DNA of 64,000 nucleotides. Origin: Leptobrachium leishanense (taxonomy: Eukaryota > Chordata > Amphibia > Anura > Megophryidae). Every line of letters starts with the position of its first letter. The first letter of the stretch is position 1. Location: NCBI GenBank assembly GCA_009667805.1, contig CM019072.1, positions 41,546,654-41,610,653 on the forward strand, read 5' to 3'. Below are positions 20,076 through 29,908 of this stretch, piece after piece. The position numbers and the translations under genes were made by a program. The notes beneath the pieces were generated by a model. It saw only the letters and a list, made by a program, of their open reading frames with translations, had not been told where the DNA came from and made no database searches.

Positions 20076-20971
20076 TAGGTAGTGATACATACACAGTTAA
20101 GGCTTGTATGGGATTGTATTGTTATAAACAGATGGATTGTCAGTGGCTGTGGATATTAGGGGTTCTTGTGTCCTGTGTATATCTGTGGGTCTCTGTGCAG
20201 ACTATGGGGTTATTTGTAAAGTGTGTTTGTATACATTAACTGAATATACAGTGTATGTGTGTGTGGCAGTCAATACGTGATCACTGCTTTTACTTTCAAT
20301 CAGTATTTTCTTCTTGTTTATTTATTGTTTCAGATGTTTATTCACATTTGCAGTTTTTTTTTATTTTTAATGGGTTTTCCAGAATTTATTTTGTAAGTGG
20401 ACTTAAACTGATGTACAAATGATCCCAAGATACACAAAATGTAAGCTCTGTAAGGGATCATTTCCTTCTACATACATTATATGGATGACATATCATTAAA
20501 AATGAAGTAACACATAAATAATTAGCAAAATATATGTCTTATAAATATAACCTGTTACTAATCAGTAAACCATATGAACACGTTATTTGTTAGAAGATAC
20601 ATTTTCGATTCTTTAGTAACTGTAACACGATTTATTACTTAATTTACTTGGCAGAGTCATTAATCCCATAATATGTAGTGCATATTTAATTAACGTATTT
20701 AAAATTAACATTCGATTAAAGTATACTTATGGATGGAGAGCATGTAATATGCAAATATGCATGTCTGTAAATGTGAAGAAAAAAATAAAATCCAGAAAAA
20801 GTAAGAATAATTGTACCTGTATTCCCTGCTAATTACTTGTGAATAAACATTGGTTTTGCTATGGCTACAGGAACACCTTAAAGATATTTATCTGAATTTG
20901 GAAAATATAAAACATTTTACAAACTCTTTATTTGATAATAATCAAAGTGTTAATGGCCTAGATTCATTATA
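20076..20971. other. No gene; AT-rich conserved-element candidate at 20490-20930
   Basis: No repeat hallmark. 20490-20930 is dense in TAATTA-like and ATTTAATTAACG motifs and contains ATATGCAAATATGCAT, an octamer-like POU site with an overlapping palindrome at 20750-20765. This composition is common in vertebrate enhancers of developmental genes, but only comparison could show it. Confidence 0.3.
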
Positions 20972-22504
20972 CAGTTTCTCAAAGAAGTGAGTACACCCCT
21001 CCCTTTTTTGAAAATATTTTGTTATATCTTTTCATGTGACAACACTGAAGAAATGACACTTTGCTACAATGTAAAGTAGTGAGTGTACAGCTTGTATAAC
21101 AGTGTAGATTTGTTGTCCCCTCAAAATAACTCAACACACAGCCATTAATGTTTAAACCGCTAGCAACAAAAGTGAGTACACCCCTAAGTGAAAATGTCCA
21201 AATTGGGCCCCAAGTGTCAATATTGTGTGTGACCACCACTGCCTTAACCCTCTTGGGCATGGAGTTCACCAGAGCTTCACAGGCCACCACAGGAGTCTTT
21301 TTCCACTCCTCTATGACGACATCATGGAGCTGGTGGATGTTGGAGACCTTGCCCTCCTCCACCTTCCATTTGAGGATGCCCCACAGATGCTCAATAGGGT
21401 TTAGGTCTCGAGACATGCTTGGCCAGTCCACCACCTTTATCCTCAGCTTTGCAAGGCAGTGGTCGTCTTGGAGGTGTGTTTGGGGTCGTTATCATGTTGG
21501 TATACTGTCCTGCGGCCCAGTCTCCGAAGGGAGGGGATCATGCTCTGCTTCAGTATGTTACAGTACATGTTGGCATTCATGGTTCCCTCAATGAACTGTT
21601 GCTCCCCAGTGCAGGCAGAACTCATGCAGTCCCAGATCATGACACTCCCACCACCAAGCTTGACTGAAGGCAAGACACACTTGTCTTTGTACTTCTCACC
21701 TGGTTGCCATCACACATGCTTGACACCATCAGAAACAAATAAGTTTATCTTGGTCTCATCAGACCATAGGACATTGTACCAGTAATCCATGTCCTTAGTC
21801 TGCTTGTCTTCAGTAAACTGTTTGCAGGCTTTCTTGTGCATCATCTTTAGAAGAGGAATCCTTCTGGGATGACAGCCATGCACACCAATTTGATGCAGTG
21901 TGCGGCGTATGGTCTGAGCACTGACAGGCTGATCCCGCACCCCTTCAACCTCTGCAGCAATGCTGGCAGCACTCACACGTCTATTTCCCAAAGAAAACCT
22001 CTGGATATGACGCTGAGCACATGCAGTCAACTTCTTTGGTTGACCATGGCAAGGCCTGTTCTGAGTGGAACCTGTCCTGTTAAACCACTGTATGGTCTTG
22101 CCACCATGCTGCAGCTCAGTTTCAGAGTCTTGGCAATCTACTTATAGCCTAGGCCATCTTTTTGTAGAGAAACAATTCTTTTTTTTAGATCATCAGAGAG
22201 TTCTTTGCCATGAGATGACATGTTGAACTTCCAGTGACCAGTATGAGGGAGTGAGAGCGATAACACCAAATTTAACACACCTGCTCCACATTCAGACCTC
22301 AGACCTTGGTTTAGACATTAATGGCTGTGTGTTGAGTTATTTTGAGGGGACAGCAAATTTACACTGTTATACAAGCTGTACACTCACTACTTTACATTGT
22401 AGCAAAGTGTAATTTCTTCAGTGTTGACACATGAAAAGATATAATTAATAAATAATAAATATTTACAAGTATGTAAGGGGTGTACTCACTTCTGTGAGAT
22501 ACTG
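20972..22504 (-). mobile_element. Tc1-like transposon, inactive
   Basis: A 1,533-bp element with terminal inverted repeats of about 190 bp (20972-21160 and 22311-22504), beginning CAGTTTCTCAAAGAAGTGAG and, reversed from the right, CAGTATCTCACAGAAGTGAG. The left flank is TA; the right flank is CA, a decayed TA. Internal motif GTGAGTGTACAGCTTGTA lies in both arms, as in IR/DR-type Tc1 elements. It carries a broken transposase. Confidence 0.95.
21180..22221 (-). pseudogene. Tc1 transposase, disrupted
   Basis: Would encode the DD34E cut-and-paste transposase. The start codon is at 22221 (MSSHGKEL). Landmarks are RNRRVSAASIAAEVEGV-like residues, DYWYNVLWSDETKINLF (first Asp), GGGSVMIWDCMSS, QHDNDPKHTSKTT (second Asp) and DLNPIEHLWGILK (Glu). 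An in-frame TAG follows DGLGYK near the N-terminus, and frameshifts occur between the segments 21710-22030, 21443-21673 and 20979-21434. The DNA-binding region is also damaged, so no active enzyme is expected. Confidence 0.95.
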
Positions 22505-22559
22505 CATATCATTGCTGTATTGCAAGCCTGGTGTGATCTTAACCTCTTAACTACCAAGC

Positions 22560-23030
22560 TATTTTTGTTGGAAAAAATGTTATCACATTTATTTGAAACA
22601 TGGGATGTGAAGTTAACAATTAAATATACATTGTGATAACCATATAATCAGGAAAGACCTTTGTGCTAGATACAGTAACTGCCATAAAGATAAATAATAT
22701 AAATGGTGATATCTCCTGCTTATGAGGATGTGTAATGATCATTCATAATGAATTAGTAATGCAACTTCCATAAAATACCAGTAGAATATAAAAATATTAT
22801 CTGTATGTGGCAAAATGCCAGTATATATAGAAATTACAGTAACCCCCTTGTATTTGTACTGTACAGGGTTTTACACTCCTTGGCAGCTATAAAGTAGCAG
22901 CAATCTATTTGAATTTTTTTGTTACAGTGAGGTTTAGAGCTGCTATTTGGAACTGGTGTTATATCTCTCTAGGCAGCTTGGAGAGACATAAAACAAAAGA
23001 TTGTGTTTCTCTACAGGGAGCTGTCACTGC
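22560..23030 (+). repeat. Unclassified dispersed repeat R1, copy a
   Basis: Similar over about 330 bp to 34470-34800 and 51080-51475. Shared blocks are TTAGTAATGCAACTTCC, CAGTAGAATATAAAAATATT, ATTACAGTAACCCC, TTGTACTGTACAGGG and TTTCTCTACAGGGA. No frame, no terminal inverted repeat found. Confidence 0.65.
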
Positions 23031-23035
23031 AAATG

Positions 23036-25110
23036 CGAAGTAGATTACTACCAATAGAATGAAAGTTTCTGTACTTCATTTTTTAAGGATTTTTTAGCCA
23101 TTTTTTGGGTGAAATTTTAGGTTTCCTAATTTCTTTTAAAGAAACAAGGCTTTTTAACCCATAGATTTCAATGCAGCATATGAATCCACACACTGCTGGG
23201 AAGCGCTTCTCTGCGGTATAATTAATGCAGCATATGAATCCACACACTGCTGGGAAGCGCCTCTCTGCGGTATAATTAATGCAGCATATGAATCCACACA
23301 CTGCTGGGAAGCGTCTCTCTGCAGTATAATTAATGCAGCATATGAATCCACACACTGCTGGGAAGCGCCTCTCTGCGTTCTAATTAATGCAGCATATGAA
23401 TCCACACACTGCTGGGAAGCGCCTCTCTGCAGTATAATTAGTGCAGCATATGAATCCACACACTGCTGAGAAGCACCTCTCTGCAGTATAATTAATGCAG
23501 CATATGAATCCACACACTGCGGGGAAACGCCTCTCTGCGGTATAATTAATGCAGCATATGAATCCACACACTGCTGAGAAGTGCCTCTCTGAAGTATAAT
23601 TAATGCAGCATATGAATCCACACACTGCTGGGAAGCGCCTCTCTGCAGTATAATTAATGCAGCATATGAATCCACACACTGCTGGGAAGCGCCTCTCTGC
23701 AGTATAATTAATGCAGCATATGAATCCACACACTGCTGAGAAGCGCCTCTCTGCAGTATAATTAATGCAGCATATGAATCCACACACTGCTGAGAAGCGC
23801 CTCTCTGCAGTATAATTAATGCAGCATATGAATCCACACACTGCTGGGAAGCGCCTCTCTGCGGTATAATTAATGCAGCATATGAATCCACACACTGCTG
23901 GGAAGCGCCTCTCTGCGGTATAATTAATGCAGCATATGAATCCACACACTGCTGAGAAGCGCCTCTCTGCAGTATAATTAATGCAGCATATGAATCCACA
24001 CACTGCTGGAAGCGCCTCTCTGCAGTATAATTAATGCAGCATATGAATCCACACACTGCTGGAAGCGCCTCTCTGCGGTATAATTAATGCAGCATATGAA
24101 TCCACACACTGCGGGGAAGCACCTCTCTGCAGTATAATTAATGCAGCATATGAATCCACACACTGCTGGGAAGAAGCGCCTCTCTGCAGTATAATTAATG
24201 CAGCATATGAATCCACACACTGCGGGGAAGCACCTCTCTGCAGTATAATTAATGCAGCATATGAATCACACACTGCTGGGAAGCGCCTCTCTGCAGTATA
24301 ATTAATGCAGCATATGAATCCACACACTGCGGGGAAGCACCTCTCTGCAGTATAATTAATGCAGCATATGAATCCACACACTGCGGGGAAGCACCTCTCT
24401 GCAGTATAATTAATGTAGCATTGAATCCACACACTCCTGGGAAGCGCCTCTCTGCAGTATAACTAATGCAGCATATGAATCCACACACTGCGGGGAAGCA
24501 CCTCTCTGCAGTATAATTAATGTAGCATTGAATCCACACACTCCTGGGAAGCGCCTCTCTGCAGTATAACTAATGCAGCATATGAATCCACACACTGCTG
24601 GGAAGCACCTCTCTGCGGTATAATTAATGCAGCATATGAATCCGCACACTGCTGGGAAGCGCCTCTCTGCAGTATAATTAATGCAGCATATGAATCCACA
24701 CACTGCTGGGAAGCGCCTCTCTGCAGTATAACTAATGCAGCATATGAATCCACACACTGCTGGGAAGCGCCTCTCTGCAGTATAATTAATGCTGCATATA
24801 AATCTGCACACTGCGGGGCAGCACTTCTCTGCAATATAATTAATGCAGCATATGAATCCGCATACTGCTGTGCTGGGAACTTCACCACAGTGTGCAGATT
24901 CATACTGTATGCTGCATTAATTATACTGCAGAGAGGCGCTTCCCCGCAGTGTGTGGATTCATAGGCTGCATTGAAACCTATGGGTTAAAAAGCCTCGTTT
25001 CTTTAAAAATGTTAGGAAACCTAAAATTTCACCCAAAAAATACCTAAAAAATCATAAAAGAATAAATAAGTAAAGAAACTTTAATTCTATTGGTACTAAT
25101 AATCTACTTC
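23036..25110. mobile_element. Palindromic element with satellite-filled centre
   Basis: Left arm 23036-23250 and right arm about 24870-25110 are inverted copies, sharing GAAGTAGATTA, GGGTGAAATTTTAGGTTTCC and TTTTTAACCCATAG. The right arm also contains about one and a half inverted satellite units (24895-24980). The outline is a MITE or foldback element in which the inner end of the left arm was amplified. TSD and outer termini are not defined. The CGAAA-rich tract at 25130-25330 may be its outer right part. Confidence 0.65.
23171..24865. repeat. 54-bp minisatellite, about 31 copies
   Basis: Head-to-tail units of 54 bp starting ATGCAGCATATGAATCCACA and ending CTGCAGTATAATTA, first starts at 23171, 23225 and 23279. 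Variants are CTGCTGGG/CTGCGGGG and GCAGTATAA/GCGGTATAA. Three units near 24410-24600 share GTAGCATTGAATCC and ACTCCTGGG, and pairs recur in the same order, pointing to block duplications. Since 54 is a multiple of three, long minus-strand frames appear with an 18-residue period; these are artefacts of the repeat. Confidence 0.95.
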
Positions 25111-25129
25111 CCATTCTTAAATAACCAAT

Positions 25130-25345
25130 AACAAAAAAACTCATAAAAAACGAAAAACCAACTGATCCGAATAATCACCCGAAACGATCCGAATCACCCG
25201 AAACGATCCAAATCACTGAAACGATCAGAATCACCAAATCACCGAAACGAACTGAAAACAAACAAAAAACGGTCCGAAAAGACCCGAAAAAAACCCTGAA
25301 ACAAAACAAAAAGAAAAAGTCATGCACATCCCTACCATTCGCTGG
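25130..25345. repeat. CCCGAAACGATCCGAA-rich simple repeat
   Basis: Irregular repeats of CCCGAAACGATCC and AATCACC, then ending GTCATGCACATCCCTACC. Same style as 5760-6004 and 6927-7015. Probably the terminal part of a transposon. Confidence 0.5.
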
Positions 25346-26252
25346 CCAAACAGCATTACTACAACTGAAGAGTACAGCTTGGGATACTTTTCTTTTCTTG
25401 CACAAAATAAAGGAATCAAAGGTACTTAAACTGTTTTGGCACTTTGAGCATCATGTCTAAGGTGCTAAACCATAGGGGGTACATTCTAAACAAATTTGGT
25501 TTGCAAGAAAAGTAAATACATTTGCTTCGCCCTGGTATTAGCCAACATCGAGACTACTCGATATCCGGGCACCAGGAGGTTGCTTTCAAAGATGAAAGGT
25601 GTATACTCGATTTTGGCATTCAAGGGGTTAAACCTGGACTTGGAGTCGGAGCTCCTAAACTTAAAATGGTGGGAAGGTGATGGTATTCTTTTTAATCTGT
25701 GGATCTAAGTGAGTACTGTATTTGTTGAGCTGTGATTTCTTCATGGAAATGCACAGCTTGATTCTAGTTCCACTTTGATCATCCGTGAATCCAGGCCACA
25801 GCCATCAAGTTTATTCATTATACTGGAAACCAAAAGCAGAAATTGTGAGTTGGATTAATAGCTACATATTTTTCTTTTTCGATTTGACTATCATTTGTAT
25901 TCCTCTTATAAGGAAGCAAAGCCCAGTGTACTGGATAGACCGTAAGTGATAAAAATCACCGTGCTCACCTTTTTGTTATCAAATCTATAGCGTTTCAGAA
26001 CTTGCTTCATGTTTTTTTATCGCTTCGCAAAATGACAAATTGCAGTGTTTTAGTAGCGCCAGTAAGCACCATATAATCACATAATTTTCAGCTGCTGTTT
26101 TAAGATTTAAGATGGGCCTAAAATCATCACTTCATTGGTCACATCATGTGTGCAACCTCTTCTGATTATATACTTAAATTTGTGGCTTCTCATCAGGCTC
26201 ATATCGCTGAGATTCTTATTTACTTCCATTGCAATGACAGTTCACATTTGGT
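25346..26252. other. No recognised gene or repeat
   Basis: Single-copy-looking sequence without a long frame; nothing diagnostic seen. Confidence 0.3.
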
Positions 26253-26258
26253 TGAAGG

Positions 26259-27034
26259 GGCATAGAGTCATATTGGTCAGGGCAGCCATTAGGGGGTGAC
26301 AGCCCATGAGATGTTCAGGGCATAGAGTGATAATGGTCAGGGCAGCCATTAGGGGGTGACAGCCCATGATATGTTCAGGGCATAGAGTCATATTGGTCAG
26401 GGCAGCCATTAGGGGGTGACAGCCCATGAGATGTTCAGGGCATAGAGTGATAATGGTCAGGGCAGCCATTAGGGGGTGACAGCCCATGATATGTTCAGGG
26501 CATAGAGTCATATTGGTCAGGGCAGCCATTAGGGGGTGACAGCCCATGAGATGTTCAGGGCATAGAGTGATAATGGTCAGGGCAGCCATTAGGGGGTGAC
26601 AGCCCATGATATGTTCAGGGCATAGAGTGATAATGGTCAGGGCAGCATTAGGGGGTGACAGCCCATGAGATGTTCAGGGCATAGAGTCATATTGGTCAGG
26701 GCACCATTAGGGGGTGACAGCCCATGATATGTTCAGGGCATAGAGTGATAATGGTCAGGGCAGCCATTAGGGGGTGACAGCCCATGAGATGTTCAGGGCA
26801 AAGAGTCATATTGGTCAGGGCAGCCATTAGGGGGTGACAGCCCATGATATGTTCAGGGCATAGAGTGATAATGGTCAGGGCAGCCATTAGGGGGTGACAG
26901 CCCATGATATGTTCAGGGCATAGAGTGATAATGGTCAGGGCAGCCATTAGGGGGTGACAGCCCATGATATGTTCAGGGCATAGAGTGATAATGGTCAGGG
27001 CAGCCATTAGGGGGTGACAGCCCATGATATGTTC
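26259..27034. repeat. 60-bp minisatellite with 120-bp higher-order period
   Basis: About 13 units of 60 bp built from GGTCAGGGCAGCCATTAGGG, GGTGACAGCCCATGAKATGT and TCAGGGCATAGAGT. At 26259-26620 two variants alternate strictly: one with GATATGTTC followed by TCATATTGG, one with GAGATGTTC followed by TGATAATGG, giving a 120-bp dimer. From about 26830 all units are of one mixed type. Two 1-bp deletions lie in the units at about 26640 and 26700. The period keeps minus-strand frames open; not a gene. Confidence 0.95.
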
Positions 27035-28159
27035 AGGAGCCCAGTGGCTCAAGGCAGCCCTGGCCTTTACCAAACACCATGTCACCTGTCAAAGTGCCTC
27101 AGATGTAAGGAACCTCCATGCCAAAATGTACTGACCTATCGGGATACCAGGAAATTTCCCAGTGGGCCGGGGTATCTGGGGCTGGTAAAAACACTCTGGC
27201 TAATTGCTGAGGGAGCGATTATTATGGTCTTCACCTGGTAAAAGGTGCAGAGCGTACACTCTACATGTTTTCCACAAAGGATTTACTCCACACCCTGTAA
27301 AATAAGGTAAACAGAAAACGAGGCAATTTCTTTTTATTTTTAATTAGTTTATGGAAATAGTCAGCTGACGGAAGGGGAGCCCAACCAGTGGTTCAGTATC
27401 CCATGATCTTTGATGGCAGCCCTGATAATGGCACACGTTTGACAGCACTGAAGAATAGCAACGACAACCAGTTTTTGTTAGTAAGAAGGTTGTCCAAGGA
27501 GATGCAATGTGTCCAACATGCATGCATAATACTATAACAACTGAACAATATATTATTTATATACAGTGTCAGCAAGTTATTTCATTGCGCAAATATCCAT
27601 TAATATTTTGTAAGGTTACTGTGTCATTGGGTTCCACCTCATCATAACTCATCCATGAAGTTCTCCATTGTTTAAACCTCTACAATCCTGATATAGAATG
27701 TCAGGCTTTTCTAACAGATATTTATCTATTATTAATCATTAGAATTGAAGTTATTGTCAAGGGTTAAAATGGGAGTGGGGACAGAGGGGTTAAACATTCT
27801 GGCATCATGAAAATCTGCTGGTGCATAACTTTGAGGCAATAAGGATTGTTAATGAATCGATATAATGTAAATAACAGCGACTTAGACAATTTATAGGGAA
27901 TCAAGCAAAAGTCAAGTGGAATGTTAACTCCTTCCCTACAAAGAGATTATTCAAAAAAAATATTGTTAGCAACTAGTGTTTTTTGGAAAATCAATCTTAA
28001 TTTAAGAAATATTTTGGAATATTCCCAATGTATTTATTATTGTAATAACCTATTTGGCAGATGTCGCCATCTGCTGGCCTAATAAAGTTACTACAGTTCA
28101 TGTCTGTGTGCAGGATCAGCTGGTGAATGTCTGTTATGGCACATACCCCAGCATTTTGT
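27035..28159. other. No recognised gene or repeat
   Basis: Sequence flanking the minisatellite; no long frames. AT-rich from 27540. Confidence 0.3.
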
Positions 28160-28236
28160 AACCCCTTAAGGACCAAGAGTCTTTAAAGTCAATGCATTAT
28201 GACAGAACAGTTCAGCCATTGGTCCTTAAGGGGGTT
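28160..28236. mobile_element. Short palindromic AACCCCTTAAGGACCAA MITE
   Basis: 77-bp foldback. AACCCCTTAAGGACCAA at the left pairs with TTGGTCCTTAAGGGGGTT at the right. It resembles very common short MITEs of frog genomes. No clear TSD beyond TA. Confidence 0.65.
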
Positions 28237-28397
28237 AAAAAGTGCTAGCACCGTGGGTATGACGCCTGTGCTGTGACAACCCAATATTCTTGCAACAAAT
28301 TAATTTCATTGGCAATGATACAGCAGATCACCAGATCAGGATGCTGTGTCTGCTACTGCTAATCATGATAACAAGATCATGGTAGTTAAGGGATTAA

Positions 28398-28823
28398 GGC
28401 TAGGGTCAAACAAAAGCATTTTTACACGCGAACGTAAAAAAGTGCGTCCGAACGCATTGATATATTTTTTCACGGAATATGCGAAAACGGTCATACGATG
28501 CGCATTTTCGTGCGTGATGTTTTACGAATCCAAACCAGGAAACTTTTTGCGTCTGGACGTTATGTTGGCCGGACACGAGCAGGGTCTGACGTCTCCAAAT
28601 CACACACACACACCGCTAGCGGGCGCAGCGCACTCTGTACGTCCGTACTAGCGGGTCTGCGTTCTCGAAAAAATGCGTTCATTTTCCACTTGCGTTTCGC
28701 GGCCGGACTTTCGTGCGACCGTACTTCGTATATTGGCTGTCATTGCCTGTCATTTGCTACTAGTGCGGCAGTGATTAAGTGCGCCAGAACGCACGTTAAA
28801 AATGCGCTGGTCTGACCCCAGCC
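28398..28823. mobile_element. TTAA-type MITE, family C copy 1
   Basis: 426-bp element with inverted ends GGCTAGGGTCAAACAAAAGC and, reversed, GGCTGGGGTCAGACCAGCGC, flanked by a perfect TTAA (28394-28397 and 28824-28827). TTAA duplications point to piggyBac or Kolobok-like transposases. CpG-rich interior (GCGTCCGAACGC, CGTCTGGACG). Nearly identical to 38024-38446. The open frames through it are not conserved between copies. Confidence 0.85.
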
Positions 28824-28839
28824 TTAAACAGCTCACTAT

Positions 28840-29400
28840 TTTAAAAATATTAACAAATTTAGGTCTACTTTCTACTACAGGAGATAAAATCAGCAAAAAA
28901 CTGATTTTATTACTTTATGCATTATTTCTCCCAAAACCTTGTTCCAATTATTTGCAAATTATTCACCATTTCATCTGAAGGCTGAGAATTTATGTAAAGT
29001 CAATTTGTTTGCAAGTAGCTAAAGTTTTATAACTCTAAAGAATTAAAAAGGCCCATCCAATCCTATTGATTTGAAAATATATTGTTTGAAAAATTAAAGA
29101 TGTCAGATGGGTGAAGCCCGGATTGATTAATATGGTTGCTAATGTTAGTAATTGCTTAATTCAGAAATTGTGCTTGATTAATTAAAAATTTAATTTCCTT
29201 TCATTTATAATAAGTAGTGATTGGATGTCTGCTAAAATGTAACAGTAGCTACTTACACGGTTTGTATTCTTACTGTAAATTATTCCACAAATGTGAGGTT
29301 AATCAAACCTGGCATTTGCCATGTAATGTGCAGTTAGCTCCTGTGAGATTTTAATAAACTCCCAATTGAGACTTATTGTAAACAAAAGGAAATTAGATTT
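28840..29400. promoter_or_regulatory. Candidate conserved non-coding element
   Basis: No repeat hallmark. AT-rich with homeodomain-type cores such as CCCGGATTGATTAATATGG (about 29116), TGCTTGATTAATTAAAAATT (about 29171), ATTGCTTAATTC and TTTGCAAATTATTC. The look is that of a developmental enhancer. Purely inference from composition; no conservation was measured. Confidence 0.3.
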
Positions 29401-29908
29401 TTAATGAATCTGTCCCAATAACCCTCCCAGATGGCTTTATTATGCATGCGTATTTACTTTTTTTGCCTTGATTTATCTTATTGGATAATGGTTTAAAACT
29501 GGTCCTTTTATCAGATCCAGGCACTGTAAAATGATTTCTAATATAAAGTTTGATATTTTTAGTCCAATGCCAATTCGCAAAAAAATTGGAATGCAATGAA
29601 TTTCAAAGCATCTCTTAGACTTTATACACAATATAGGACATAACGCATAGTGTCTGAATTCAGCCTTTTGGTAACCGACAAATATTTGTTGATATTTGTT
29701 GATATTTGTTGATATTTGTTGCTTTGTCTCATTGCATTTGAATGAACGGGCCCCTCAGGGAGAAGTTATGTGAATGTCAGTTTAGAGCTATAAAGGTTAT
29801 ACAGAGCAGAGTATAGACCATTAATTCGTACCCAATGCACTCTTTAAGACATTTTGCATCTCATTGATGTATACATTTTGAGAAGCTGTTCTTTGTTGGA
29901 AGACAAGT
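29401..29908. other. Unrecognised; contains a 12-bp microsatellite
   Basis: GATATTTGTT(GA)-type unit TTGATATTTGTT repeated about three times at 29688-29722. The rest is unrecognised. Confidence 0.5.

Noticed and set aside
23171..24865. CRISPR array
   Set aside because: Units are contiguous 54-bp minisatellite repeats with no unique spacers, in a eukaryotic context.
23154..24903. Long repetitive minus-strand frames (up to 300 codons) as a repeat protein
   Set aside because: The 54-bp period keeps all frames that lack a stop open; no start, splice or domain evidence, and several frames are open at once.
26242..27085. Repetitive minus-strand frames with MGCHPLMAALT units as a gene
   Set aside because: Result of a 60-bp tandem repeat; 1-bp deletions in two units break the frame without any sign of constraint.
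28406..28815. Three overlapping frames of 67-105 codons
   Set aside because: They sit inside a TTAA-type MITE and are shared with copy 2 only because the DNA is nearly identical; no known domain and no conservation in the other copies.
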